Below, one piece after another: positions 36,682 to 45,819 of a DNA stretch of 64,000 nucleotides. The translations under genes and the position numbers were made by a program. Numbering within the stretch: the stretch's first letter is position 1; each line of letters starts with the position of its first letter. The stretch spans positions 363,348 to 427,347 of the forward strand of contig NZ_CP119810.1 of assembly GCF_029338395.1 (NCBI RefSeq), in the 5' to 3' direction. This stretch comes from Halorussus caseinilyticus. Its GTDB lineage: Archaea > Halobacteriota > Halobacteria > Halobacteriales > Haladaptataceae. The notes under the pieces are model-generated. The model ran no database searches. It worked only from the letters and a program-made list of their open reading frames with translations, and was not told the DNA's origin.

Positions 36682-38313
36682 ATGGACAAGTGGAAGCGCA
36701 GGACGCTCTACTACCTCTCGACGCTCGTGGTCGTCTTCTTCGGCTACGCGCTGGTCTACGACTACGGGATGACCGTCTACGAGGGCCACAATCAGCCGTT
36801 TTACCACTCCCTACAGGTCGTGATAGAGACGTTCACGACGACCGGATACGGCTCCGACGCGCCGTGGGAGACCCCCGAGATGAACGTGCTAGTGATGATT
36901 ATGGACCTCACCGGGGTCGTCCTCATCTTCATGGCCCTGCCGGTGTTCGTCGTTCCGCTGTTCGAAGACGCCCTCTCGACCACGCTCCCGACGGCGGTCG
37001 AGGACCTCGAAGACCACGTGGTCATCTGCACCCACTCGCCGCGGGCCGAGACGCTCATCTCCGAGTTGGAGTCGTGGGACGTGAAGTACGTCATCGTGGA
37101 ACCCGACCGCGAGCGAGCGATGGACCTCTACGAGTCGGGCCACCATGTCATCCACGGCGACCCCGAGTCGGTCGAGACGCTGGCGGGCGCGAATCTCGAC
37201 GCCGCGAAAGCGCTGGTCGCCGACGCCAGCGACGAGGTGGACGTGAGCATCGTACTGACGGCGCGGGAAGTCGCCGAGGACGTGCGCATCGTCAGCGTCG
37301 TGGAGGAACCCGACCAAGAGACCTACCACGAACTCGCTGGCGTGGACGAAGTTCTCTCGCCGCGGCGACTCGTCGGCGAGAGTCTGGCCGACAAGGTGAC
37401 GACGGCAGTCTCGGCGGAACTCGGCGAGGCGGTCGAAATCGGGTCGGACTTCGAAATCGCCGAGTTGCCGGTCCAGCGCGGGAGCGAAATCGCGGGCAAC
37501 ACCCTCGCCGAGAGCGGCATCCGCGAACGGTCGGGCGCGAACGTCATCGGCGCGTGGATTCGCGGCGAGTTCGAGACGCCGCCCTCGCCCGACTTGGAAC
37601 TCGACAGCGGGACGGTCCTGCTGGTGGCGGGCCGACAGTCGCAACTCGAACGACTCAAGGAACTCACGAGTTCCCAGACCCACCGGCCCCGCCGGGGGAC
37701 GGTCCTCGTCGCCGGGCACGGCGAAGTGGGTTCGACCGTCACCGACGCCCTCGCCGCGGCGAACATCTCCTACACGGTGGTAGACGTGGCGGAGAAACCC
37801 GGCGTGGACGTGTCGGGTGACGCGACGGACCCCGAGACGCTGGAGAAGGCGGGCATCCAACAGGCCCGGACGGTGGTGTTCACCATCGCCGACGACACCC
37901 TCACCGGGTTCGGGACGCTGGTCGCGCGCGACCTCAACCCGGACATCGAAGTGCTGGCGCGGGCCGAGGAGACCGAGAACGTCCAGAAACTCTACCGGGC
38001 GGGGGCCGACTACGTGCTGGCGCTGGCTACCGTCTCGGGGCGGATGCTCGCGTCCACGATTCTCGAACGCGAGGAGGTCATCTCGATGGGCAAGCAGGTC
38101 GAAATCGTCCGGACCACCGCCACCGAGTTCGTCGGCCAGAGCCTCGCGGAGGCCGACGTTCGGGCGCGGACCGGATGCACCGTCGTCGCAGTCGAGCGCG
38201 ACGGCGAAGTCGTCACCGAGGTCGGTCCCCAGTTCCGGTTCCAGCACGGCGACGACGTAATCGTCGCCGGGACCGACGAGGGGGTCAACCGGTTCACGAC
38301 GCTGGCGAACTGA
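36682..38313 (+). CDS. Potassium channel with two RCK (TrkA) modules
   Basis: A 543-residue protein from ATG 36682 (the frame is open far upstream but antisense to the AKR gene). Two membrane segments flank a pore loop IETFTTTGYGSDAPW with the filter TTGYG. Then come a TrkA-N-like domain (DHVVICTHSPRAETL), a TrkA-C domain (AELPVQRGSEIAGNTL), a second TrkA-N (GTVLVAGHGEVGSTVTDAL) and a second TrkA-C. The first Rossmann motif is degenerate (CTHSPR instead of GxGxxG), so only the second RCK may bind nucleotide. It is the third channel-type protein in the window. Potassium control fits a salt-in organism. Confidence 0.93.
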   Translation: MDKWKRRTLYYLSTLVVVFFGYALVYDYGMTVYEGHNQPFYHSLQVVIETFTTTGYGSDAPWETPEMNVLVMIMDLTGVVLIFMALPVFVVPLFEDALSTTLPTAVEDLEDHVVICTHSPRAETLISELESWDVKYVIVEPDRERAMDLYESGHHVIHGDPESVETLAGANLDAAKALVADASDEVDVSIVLTAREVAEDVRIVSVVEEPDQETYHELAGVDEVLSPRRLVGESLADKVTTAVSAELGEAVEIGSDFEIAELPVQRGSEIAGNTLAESGIRERSGANVIGAWIRGEFETPPSPDLELDSGTVLLVAGRQSQLERLKELTSSQTHRPRRGTVLVAGHGEVGSTVTDALAAANISYTVVDVAEKPGVDVSGDATDPETLEKAGIQQARTVVFTIADDTLTGFGTLVARDLNPDIEVLARAEETENVQKLYRAGADYVLALATVSGRMLASTILEREEVISMGKQVEIVRTTATEFVGQSLAEADVRARTGCTVVAVERDGEVVTEVGPQFRFQHGDDVIVAGTDEGVNRFTTLAN

Positions 38314-38372
38314 GAGTCGGCGGAACTCGGCGGCGTACTGCCGGGATGTCCGCGCTCGGGCGGGCTACCGGC

Positions 38373-38394
38373 GTTTAATGGAACGTTTACGTTC
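38373..38394 (+). promoter_or_regulatory. Promoter with inverted repeat ahead of the ABC permease
   Basis: A box A-like GTTTAATGG (about 38372-38380) is followed immediately by GAACGTTTACGTTC (38381-38394), a 6-bp inverted repeat with a 2-nt spacer. An operator just downstream of box A would block transcription factor or polymerase binding. The core resembles the GTTTACGTAAAC palindrome at the tnaA promoter (shared GTTTACGT). Confidence 0.4.
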
Positions 38395-38459
38395 GGGGGT
38401 TTTTGTCGCTCGCCGTCGTACCCGTCGCGTGAGAACCCACACGGGGACCGGGGAACACG

Positions 38460-39725
38460 ATGAACGTCATCGAAGGGGCACGAATCAGTTGGCGCAACAT
38501 CCGCGAACACAAACTCCGCTCGACGCTGACGACGCTCGGGGTCATCATCGGAGTCGCGGCGGTCATCACGTTCGTCACGCTGGGGGCGAGCCTTCAGCAG
38601 GACATCATCAGCACCGTGGCGGGCGGCAACGCCGCCACGATGTACGTCACGTCCCAGTCGCCGGGCGACAGCAGGGTGCCGTCGCTCGGGGGCGGCGGCG
38701 GGTCGGTCGTCTTCACGCAGTACGACGTAGAGCAGATACGACGACTCGAAGGCGTCCAACTCGCCGCTCCCGAGAGTGGCATCGCCGCCTCGTCGATGAC
38801 CTACAACAACTCGTCGGTGGGCAGACAGTGGATTACGGTGTCCTCGCCCGGCTACTTCCGAGTCCGAAACATCTCGTTCGTCGCCGGGCGGCCGTATCAG
38901 GTGGGCGAACGCGAGGTGGTCTTGAACCAACCCGCGGCGCAGATGTTCGGCGAGAACGTCACCGTCGGCGAGAACGTCACGTTCACGCGCGCGGCCAACG
39001 GCGAGACGCTGAACGCGACGGTGGTCGGTATCGTGGAACCGAAAGGCGGCGGCGACGTTCTCGGGTTCAGTCAGGGCGGCGCGCAACCGCGGGTCTACGC
39101 GCCGACCGAACCGTACTACCAGCGGACGGTGGTGAGTCCGAACCTCCGCGCCCGCCAGTCGGTCTACGGCCGCGTCCTCGTGAAGGCCGAGACGCCGGGA
39201 CAGGTGGATGCGGTGCAGGGCCGAGTGTACAACTACCTCGGCGAGCGTTCTGACGCCCGTCAACTCAAGTCCCAGTCCTACCAGTTCGAGGTGACGACCC
39301 AAGACCAAATCATCGGGCAGGTCAAGCAGTTGACCAGCACGTTCACCGCCTACATCACGGGCATCGCGGTCATCTCGCTCATCGTCGGGTCCATCGGCAT
39401 CGCCAACATCATGCTGGTGAGCGTGACCGAGCGGACCCGCGAAATCGGCATCATGAAGGCCGTCGGCGCGCAGAACCGCGACGTGCTTCAGTTGTTCCTC
39501 GTGGAGGCGGTGATGCTCGGCGTCCTCGGGTCGGCGCTCGGGGCGGTCGTCGGAGTCGCTGGCGGGTACGCCGGAGCGCAGGCCATCGGCCTGCCGCTGG
39601 CGTTCCAACCGATTTGGTTCGTGGCGTCGGTCCTCGTCGGCGTGGTGGTGGGCGTCCTCGCGGGACTCTACCCGGCGTGGGACGCCGCCCACACCGACCC
39701 CATCGACGCGCTCCGGTACGAGTGA
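38460..39725 (+). CDS. ABC transporter permease, MacB/FtsX type
   Basis: A 421-residue protein. It starts with the MacB periplasmic-core pattern GARISWRNIREHKLRSTLTTLGVIIGVAAVITFVTLG (TM1 and elbow helix). A large extracytoplasmic domain (about 45-275) and three C-terminal membrane segments with SLIVGSIGIANIMLVSVTERTREIGIMKAVGAQNRDVL (FtsX domain) follow. These export lipoproteins, peptides or antimicrobials with a separate ATPase. No ATPase gene lies next to it here, which is unusual; the partner must be encoded elsewhere. Confidence 0.93.
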   Translation: MNVIEGARISWRNIREHKLRSTLTTLGVIIGVAAVITFVTLGASLQQDIISTVAGGNAATMYVTSQSPGDSRVPSLGGGGGSVVFTQYDVEQIRRLEGVQLAAPESGIAASSMTYNNSSVGRQWITVSSPGYFRVRNISFVAGRPYQVGEREVVLNQPAAQMFGENVTVGENVTFTRAANGETLNATVVGIVEPKGGGDVLGFSQGGAQPRVYAPTEPYYQRTVVSPNLRARQSVYGRVLVKAETPGQVDAVQGRVYNYLGERSDARQLKSQSYQFEVTTQDQIIGQVKQLTSTFTAYITGIAVISLIVGSIGIANIMLVSVTERTREIGIMKAVGAQNRDVLQLFLVEAVMLGVLGSALGAVVGVAGGYAGAQAIGLPLAFQPIWFVASVLVGVVVGVLAGLYPAWDAAHTDPIDALRYE

Positions 39726-39726
39726 A

Positions 39727-39969
39727 GCGCGAACGACGCGCCGCGTCGTTCGCGCCGAGCGAGGACGACCCGACGCCACGCGCGAGCGTCGGCGAAGCGC
39801 GTGGCGGCCGGACCGCTCCAGTGGACGTGAACCGTTGTCGTGCCTGAAGATGTGTTTAGAATGCTGAAACAAATATATGGGCGTTTTAAAGAATCAAATG
39901 TATTGCCCGACCGGGCGTCGTCGTCCGCGAGCGGACGCGCTGGCCGCGCCTCGCGCGCGAGGCGCGGCC
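39727..39969. terminator. Three GC-rich inverted repeats after the permease
   Basis: 39727-39755 has 13-bp arms with loop GCC and begins 2 bp after the permease stop. 39774-39806 has 10-bp arms with a 13-nt loop. 39942-39969 is a 28-bp perfect palindrome. The 434-bp gap to the next gene otherwise has an AT-rich box (AAATATATGGGCG, 39870) but no supported gene. The first two probably end the permease transcript; the third is unexplained. Confidence 0.6.
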
Positions 39970-40159
39970 GAAAGACGTATCAGTCGTTCTGAACCGTTTT
40001 CGCCGAAATTCGGTCTTAAACGAGAGCTTCCGCGAAGTAACGACGCCGAGTCCGAACGGAACGGAGGTGACGCCGCGAATAGCCACTGGATAACAAAGGA
40101 CCCCCGACGCGAAGGGACGACGAGACCGAGCGCGCTCGTTTCGAGCGCAGGGAACCTCT

Positions 40160-41761
40160 ATGACGGAACAGAACCTCGCACAGAACTCGACGGTACACGA
40201 GCAGGGTTACAAACGGGAGTTCCTCTGGCTCGCGCCCGCACTCCTCGCGTCAGTCCTCATCTTCTACTTCTACCTGCGCTCGCACCCCTACCCCTCGTTC
40301 GGGGCGGGTCTCTACCTCCTCATCGCCGAGCGCATCTCCGAGGCGGGTTACGCCCTCCCGAAGACGATTCCCCACTACACGGAAGGTGGCGTGCCGTTCT
40401 CGTACCCGCCGCTGATGTTCTACGCCGTGGCGGTGATTCGGGACCTGACGGGACTCGACCCCATCGCTGTCTCCCGGTTCCTGCCGGGCGTCGTGACTAT
40501 CCTCTACCTCGTGCCCCTCTACCTGCTGGCGCGGGACCTGCTGGACTCGCGGCCCCAAGCCGCACTGACCAGCCTCGTCGTCGCGGTGAGTCCGCCCATC
40601 ATCCAGTGGCACGTCTCGGCGGGCGGCATCGTCCGAGCGCCCGCGTTTCTGTTCGCGCTGTCGGGCATCTACGCCGGACTCCGCCTCTACCGGGACCGCG
40701 ACCAGCGGTGGGTCGTCCCGTCGCTGGCGCTGTTCACGCTGACGGTCCTCACCCACCCCGTCTACACCGTCTTCTTCGCGCTGTCGTACTTCCTGCTGTT
40801 CCTCGAATTCGACCGGACGCTCTGGGGACTCACCCGCGGTGCAGTCGTCGGGTTCGGCGGCATCCTGCTGGCCGCGCCGTGGTGGACGCAGGTGATGGCG
40901 ATGCACGGCGTGGACGTGTTCACCGCCGCCGCGGGCACCCACGGCGGTATCGGCGGGGGCATCCCCTCGGTGTCGGCGCTCCTCCACGTCAAGCTACGGA
41001 GCCTCTTCGTCGGGACCGTCTGGTCGCTCGTCCCGGTCCTCGGGACCGCCTACCTCCTGAAGGAACGTCGGTTCTTCCTCCCGGTGTGGTTCGTCGCCGT
41101 CACCGTCGCCATCGGGAAGGCCCGGTTCTCGATGCTGGTCGGGGCGTTCATCATCGCCGTCTTCCTGCTGGAGGCGGTGGGAGCGTGGCTGAAACGCGAA
41201 TCGCCGTTCGGCGTCGGACGCCGAGAGATCGTCACCGCCTCGCTCGTGGTGATAGCGACCGTCGGACTCGCGAGCGGCGCGATGTACGCGACCAGCGACG
41301 TTGACGCCCACGCAGGGAGTCCGTCGCTCCCGCAGTTCATCACCCACGACGACGTGCAGGCGATGGAGTGGGCCGAGAAGAACACCAAGCCGAGCGCCAC
41401 GTTCGTCGTGCAGGGAGACGCCGCCGAGTGGTTCCCACAGCAGACCCACCGGACGATGCTCGTCGGGCCGTGGGGCGTCGAGTGGAAGGGCCATCAACCG
41501 TACAACCGCCAGTTGAACCTCTTCCGGGACATCTCGTCGTGTAACTCCGCCCACTGCATGTCCCAGACCCTCTCGAAGGCGGGCGTCAACCCCAACTACG
41601 TCTACCTGCCGAAAGGGAAGTTCACGGTCCGCGGGATGCAGTACCAGCGGACGAGTCAACTGGCGATGTCGATGCACCTCTCGCCGAAGTACCGCACCGT
41701 CTACGAGAACGACGGCGTTATCGTCTTCGAGGTGATGGGCGGGAAAGGACCCGGAGAGTGA
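40160..41761 (+). CDS. GT-C fold multi-pass membrane glycosyltransferase-like protein
   Basis: A 533-residue protein with about ten membrane segments between residues 18 and 390. It has an extracytoplasmic loop after TM1 carrying an aspartate-poor SHPYPSFGAGLYLLIAERISEAGYALP and a soluble C-terminal domain of about 130 residues. The pattern SYPPLMFYAVAVIRDLTGLDP...LPGVVTILYLVPLYLLARDL is that of ArnT/PMT-like GT-C proteins in archaea. These use lipid-linked sugars. No catalytic Asp pair could be placed with certainty, so the glycosyltransferase role is a family inference. Confidence 0.7.
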   Translation: MTEQNLAQNSTVHEQGYKREFLWLAPALLASVLIFYFYLRSHPYPSFGAGLYLLIAERISEAGYALPKTIPHYTEGGVPFSYPPLMFYAVAVIRDLTGLDPIAVSRFLPGVVTILYLVPLYLLARDLLDSRPQAALTSLVVAVSPPIIQWHVSAGGIVRAPAFLFALSGIYAGLRLYRDRDQRWVVPSLALFTLTVLTHPVYTVFFALSYFLLFLEFDRTLWGLTRGAVVGFGGILLAAPWWTQVMAMHGVDVFTAAAGTHGGIGGGIPSVSALLHVKLRSLFVGTVWSLVPVLGTAYLLKERRFFLPVWFVAVTVAIGKARFSMLVGAFIIAVFLLEAVGAWLKRESPFGVGRREIVTASLVVIATVGLASGAMYATSDVDAHAGSPSLPQFITHDDVQAMEWAEKNTKPSATFVVQGDAAEWFPQQTHRTMLVGPWGVEWKGHQPYNRQLNLFRDISSCNSAHCMSQTLSKAGVNPNYVYLPKGKFTVRGMQYQRTSQLAMSMHLSPKYRTVYENDGVIVFEVMGGKGPGE

Positions 41762-41762
41762 C

Positions 41763-42923
41763 TCAGAACAGCGGGTCCAACTCGCCGTCGTTGTCCTCGA
41801 TGAGGTCGGTCGTCTTCTGCTCGCTCTCGGCCTCCATCCGGTCGATGTTGTCTTGGGTCTCGACCGCCACGTCCTGCAACTCCTCGACGCGGGGCACCTC
41901 CGAAACGCCCGAGAGCAGGACGACGCCCGACACGCGGTCGGCGTCGGCCACGGGGTAGTCGCCCCCTCGGACCTCCATCGAGGCGGTCTGGTTCTCCAAC
42001 CACTTGCGACCCTTCTCTACGCCCTTCCGATTGAGGTACTCGGGCGGACCGCTGGCGACGAGCAGGGAACGCTCGGCGCTGTCGATTTCGCAGGGCAGGG
42101 TGAGTCGGCCGAGCGCCGCCTTCCGGACCAGACTCGTGATACGGTTGGTCGCGTGGGTCGAGTCCATCTCGTCGGTGCCGTCGCTCGTGAACCGCGAGAG
42201 CAGGCCGCCCGAGGGGTTGTCTACCTTCTCGGCGGCGTAGCCCACGGTAGAGACCCCGCCGGTGTCGAGCGTGTTGATGATTTCGCTGGAGTCCACGACG
42301 CTCTCGCCAACCTCGTCGCCGTGGGAGACTTCGCCCGCGCCGAAGAGAACGCCGAACCGCCGGACGATTTCCTCGTTGATGCGGTCGTACCCGGACCCGA
42401 CGCTCTCGCCCGACTCGCGCCACGCGTCGTTGTCGAACACGAGCAAGTTGTCAACCTCGCGGACGAACGTCTGGAACGACCGCGCGGCGTTCAGCGTGTA
42501 GATGCCGCCCTCGTCTCTGCCCGGCAGGATGCCGAGACCGTATACCGGTTCGGTGTAGACGCGCTTGAGGTACTTTGCGAGGACCGGCGCGCCACCGGAC
42601 CCGGTTCCACCGCCCATCCCCGCGACGACGAGGAAGGCGTCGATGTCGTGGATGGGCACGTTGTCCACCGCGCCCTGCACCTCGTCGATGTCCTCCTCGG
42701 CGATTTCCGCGCCGAGTTCGTTGTCCGCGCCGACCCCGTGGCCCTTGACTCTGGACTGGCCGACGAGGACTTGGTTCTGTTCGGGCACGTAGTCGAGACC
42801 CACGAGGTCGGCCTTCGCGGTGTTGACCGCGACTGCCGACCTGACGGCCTGACTGCCGGTGCGCCGGTCGTACTCGAGGAACTTGTCCACGATTTTGCCG
42901 CCCGCCTGACCGAACCCAATCAT
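41763..42923 (-). CDS. cetZ: CetZ tubulin-like protein, start disrupted by one missing base
   Basis: A 386-residue tubulin/FtsZ-superfamily GTPase that in haloarchaea shapes cells and rod transition. It has IGFGQAGGKIVDKFL at the start, AVNTAKADLVGLDYVP, GVGADNELGAEIAEEDI, the signature loop GMGGGTGSGGAPVLAKYL (about residues 103-120) and VDNLLVFDNDAW. CetZ proteins begin MKLxMIGFG. Upstream there is GGAGG, then ATGAAGCTG (42932-42934 start), but the spacing to ATG 42923 is 11 bp instead of 12, so the MKL codons are out of frame. One base appears missing near 42925-42930. Annotated start 42923 loses about four residues of the first strand. Closest to the CetZ1 type by eye. Confidence 0.92.
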   Translation of the reverse strand: MIGFGQAGGKIVDKFLEYDRRTGSQAVRSAVAVNTAKADLVGLDYVPEQNQVLVGQSRVKGHGVGADNELGAEIAEEDIDEVQGAVDNVPIHDIDAFLVVAGMGGGTGSGGAPVLAKYLKRVYTEPVYGLGILPGRDEGGIYTLNAARSFQTFVREVDNLLVFDNDAWRESGESVGSGYDRINEEIVRRFGVLFGAGEVSHGDEVGESVVDSSEIINTLDTGGVSTVGYAAEKVDNPSGGLLSRFTSDGTDEMDSTHATNRITSLVRKAALGRLTLPCEIDSAERSLLVASGPPEYLNRKGVEKGRKWLENQTASMEVRGGDYPVADADRVSGVVLLSGVSEVPRVEELQDVAVETQDNIDRMEAESEQKTTDLIEDNDGELDPLF

Positions 42924-43173
42924 CGCAGCTTCATACCGACACCTCCGTACCCTCCGTCGCGGCGTTCAATCGGTGCCTGACTTCGGCGGCGGCACCCATC
43001 GCTTCGAGACGCTCCCCGTGTTGGTTATGAGACATTCCGTAACCCCCGACGGGAAGACCACGAGGACCCTGATAAATCCTCAGTACGGTTTGATTTCTCC
43101 GGCGATAGCTAGCTCGGGCAGGACCGGCGTAACGTGGATAGTGGGCGTCTACCGCGGTGTCAGCGGTCAGCAG

Positions 43174-44583
43174 TCACCAGTTCGTCCGACGACCGAGGAC
43201 GAACACGAGGTAGGCCATCAGTAGCGCGCCGAGGAACGATTCGACGGTGGCGAGGGCTTGGGCGAATCCGGTGGCCGGTTGCAGGTCGCCGTAGCCGAGC
43301 GTAGTGAACGTGACGACGGAGAAGTAGACACTGGTAGCGATTTCGGCGACGGGGGACGGGAGCGAGAGCGAGGGAAACAGTCCGAGACCGATAGCGTCGG
43401 TGCCGGAGGTGTCCGTCGGGACGCGGATTTTACCGAGGAGGAGGTAGAGGACCGACCAGATGGCGATGACGACCGTCGAGACGCCGACCACGCGCCACGG
43501 ACTCTCGCCGTGTTCCGACGCGACACCGTTGACGGCGTGGATGGCATACTGGAGGTAGTTGCCCTCTTCTCGGTTGTGGCGCTTCTGAGACTCCTTCTTT
43601 TTGACGTGGTAGTGGCGTGCGCGCTCGGTGAGGGCGTACTTCTCGTGGAGGTCTTGGAGGCGGCGGTAGGTCCAGACTGCCGCCTCGGTCGGCGTGGCGT
43701 CCCAGTCGTCCAGTTCGTCGAGGTCCTCGTACACGCAGGAGTCGCCGAACTCGGTGTCGCTGTCGATTCGCACGTCCGAGAAGTAGGTCTGGTAGAGTCG
43801 GGCGTCTTCGAGGGTGGTCTCTCTGAGGTCGGTACGGACGAGCGAGGCGTCTTCGAGGTTCGCGCCACCCAGTTTTGCCTTCCGGAGGTTCGCGTCTTCG
43901 AGGTCCGCGTCCCTGAGGTCGGCGTCCGCTAGCTTCGCGTCTTCGAGGTTCGCGTCCGCGAGGTTGGCCTCCTTCAACCTCGCGTCCGGGGCGTCGATAC
44001 CCCGGAGGTTCGCACCCCGAAGGTCGGCGTCCCTGAAATTCGCGTCCTCTAGGTCACCGGAACGGAGGTTGGCCTCCCGGAGGTCGGCCAACTCGAAGGC
44101 CGCGCGGTCGAGGGTGGCGTCTCGGAGGTCTGCATCCCGGAAGTCGGCCCCAGCGAAGTCCCCTCTCGTGAGGTCGGCCCAGCGAAGGTTCGCCCCCGAG
44201 AAGTTACTCCGGGGGAACGACCCCCTCTTCAGATTTCCGCCGAGGAGCGAACAGTCGGCGAACGAAGTCCCTTGCGTGACGGACACGAAAGCGAGATTCG
44301 ACCCGTCCAAGTATTCGCCTCGGTCGGCAGGAACCGCCCGACCCAGTTCCCTCGACTTGCGGTTCAGGGACGGGTCGGCCGCCGGGAGTTCCACGTCGGC
44401 GTGCCAGATACACCGTCCCGTCTGGTTCCACGTCTCTCGCCAGCAACAGTTCACTCCTCTGGTCACGTACCAGTTCTCGACGCCGAGAGTAACGTCCAAT
44501 CCGACATCTTCGGGTCGAAGTACGAACCCGCACCTTCCTTCGGGGGTCGCCTCGAAAGCCACGCCTGACCCGTCACGACCCAC
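43174..44583 (-). CDS. Pentapeptide-repeat potassium channel protein (short paralogue)
   Basis: About 469 residues from GTG 44583; GTG 44562 is equally possible because a TTTAATT box at 44587-44594 would place a leaderless start there. The N-terminus has a Cys/Trp/His cluster (CGF..., CCWRE, CIWHAD). Residues about 95-270 are canonical pentapeptide repeats (ADLRDATLD, ANLRSGDLE, ADLEDANLR and so on). A charged linker follows, then two membrane segments and the filter TFTTLGYGDLQPATGF. It has the same three-part order as 23233-25704. Function in K+ flux gated by the beta-helix part is inference. Confidence 0.88.
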   Translation of the reverse strand: MGRDGSGVAFEATPEGRCGFVLRPEDVGLDVTLGVENWYVTRGVNCCWRETWNQTGRCIWHADVELPAADPSLNRKSRELGRAVPADRGEYLDGSNLAFVSVTQGTSFADCSLLGGNLKRGSFPRSNFSGANLRWADLTRGDFAGADFRDADLRDATLDRAAFELADLREANLRSGDLEDANFRDADLRGANLRGIDAPDARLKEANLADANLEDAKLADADLRDADLEDANLRKAKLGGANLEDASLVRTDLRETTLEDARLYQTYFSDVRIDSDTEFGDSCVYEDLDELDDWDATPTEAAVWTYRRLQDLHEKYALTERARHYHVKKKESQKRHNREEGNYLQYAIHAVNGVASEHGESPWRVVGVSTVVIAIWSVLYLLLGKIRVPTDTSGTDAIGLGLFPSLSLPSPVAEIATSVYFSVVTFTTLGYGDLQPATGFAQALATVESFLGALLMAYLVFVLGRRTNW

Positions 44584-44626
44584 CCTAATTAAACTACCAC
44601 TTGCGACGAAAATTCGGGCGGCCGAC

Positions 44627-44869
44627 TCACGCCAGCGCCGAAACCGTCTCGCCGACCGACTCGACGATGGCGTCCACGTCGAACTCGTCTTCCTCCTTGT
44701 CGAAGACCCGTTCGCCGTCGGCACGAACCTCGAAGACGCCGTTATCCCCAGTCACCAGCGCCACCGAATCCAGTCGCTCTCCGTACTCGCTGAGAAGCGC
44801 GTGCTGTACGTCCTGTGCCCGGTCGAGCATCCCGCAGGGGACGCAGTACTCGATTTCGACTTCCGTCAT
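44627..44869 (-). CDS. Rdx (SelT/SelW/SelH-like) redox protein
   Basis: An 80-residue thioredoxin-like protein. It has VEIEYCVPCGMLDRAQ with a CxxC (Cys9 and Cys12) where selenoprotein W has CxxU, and the later GVFEVRADGERVFDK strand-turn-strand. A minus-strand TTTTAAGT box (44896-44905) precedes it. Family members are small thiol-redox proteins without a firmly known substrate. It is 43 bp upstream of the channel gene on the same strand. Confidence 0.9.
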   Translation of the reverse strand: MTEVEIEYCVPCGMLDRAQDVQHALLSEYGERLDSVALVTGDNGVFEVRADGERVFDKEEDEFDVDAIVESVGETVSALA

Positions 44870-45160
44870 GGTCGTTCGGGGATAAGTACCGGAGTGACTT
44901 AAAAGGGGGTTGGTCGGCGGTGGCGACGCGCATCGTGTTCGAGACGCCCCCCGACCGACTCGCTCACTCCGTTCGCTCGTCGGCCGTCGGAAGCGAGCGC
45001 CGCCGACCCCGCGCGGATGGGGCCCGCAGTGCCGGGTGGCCGAACCGAGCGATTCGGAGCAACCGTCTCAAATACGAAAGCCAACTGAAGTGTCTAAAGG
45101 AAACTAAAATACGGTCGAAAGAACTCTACTCCTACTTGTCGGGTCACACTCGACTCGCGC

Positions 45161-45694
45161 TCACGCCGACGCCTCCAGTCGGTAAGCGTCCACGTCCGCG
45201 CCGGTGTCGGTGTCCCGGTCCGCGGCGGCGGCGATGGCTTCCCGAGCGAGTTCCGCGGCGGCGTCCACGTCGAGACCCTCCTCGCGGCCTTCCAAGACAC
45301 CGAGCGCCAACTGCGCGCCGGACCCGAACGCGACTGCTTCGTCGGTGAGGACCCCGCCGTCGCCGCCGACGCCCCGGACGCACGGCCCGTCATCGTCCCG
45401 ACCGGCGACGATGGCCTCGACGCCCTCGTCGGCGGCGATGTCGCTGGCGACGGCGGCGAGGCGGTCGATGCCCATCGGTTCGTCGGCCTCGGTCTCGTGG
45501 GACCGGATTTCGGCGTCGAGTCGGCGCCGAAACTCGTCGATTGCGCCGGAGTCGCCGACCGCGGCCGCGCCGACCGCGCCGAAGTCGAAGACGTGGCGCT
45601 TGCGCTCGCTCGAGACGGTGCCGCCCTGCGTGAGGCGTCGGTCGCCCGCGAGTACGGCCCCGCCGTCCGCCTCGATTCCGACGATGGTTGCCAT
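45161..45694 (-). CDS. Proteasome/HslV-like Ntn-fold protein with altered N-terminus
   Basis: A 177-residue protein from ATG 45694. The opening MATIVGIEADGGAVLAGDRR aligns with HslV and proteasome beta strands, and FDFGAVGAAAVGDSG plus GPCVRGVGGDGGVLTDEAVAFGSGAQLALGVLE follow the fold. HslV starts Met-Thr-Thr with Thr1 as nucleophile after Met removal. Here position 2 is Ala and Thr is at position 3, so the usual nucleophile seems displaced or lost. Haloarchaea have separate PsmA/PsmB; this is a diverged relative, possibly inactive or a non-protease Ntn hydrolase. Confidence 0.75.
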   Translation of the reverse strand: MATIVGIEADGGAVLAGDRRLTQGGTVSSERKRHVFDFGAVGAAAVGDSGAIDEFRRRLDAEIRSHETEADEPMGIDRLAAVASDIAADEGVEAIVAGRDDDGPCVRGVGGDGGVLTDEAVAFGSGAQLALGVLEGREEGLDVDAAAELAREAIAAAADRDTDTGADVDAYRLEASA

Positions 45695-45819
45695 GTTCGT
45701 GTGGAGGGTGGCCGCGGGGAAGTGCGTTGTTGCCGACGACCGAAGGGCGCGGGTTCGAGAACCCGCCCGCGCTCTGAAATCGCCCACACGACTTTCTCGC
45801 CGAAGGACGAAGCGAACGC

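Noticed and set aside
39877..41304. 475-codon plus-strand frame overlapping the GT-C gene
   Set aside because: It is a shifted frame of the GT-C gene with Arg/Pro-rich composition; only the 40160-41761 frame gives membrane segments.
42973..43224. 83-codon plus-strand frame upstream of cetZ
   Set aside because: Runs antisense into the channel gene and its composition is non-coding; the area fits the cetZ promoter better.
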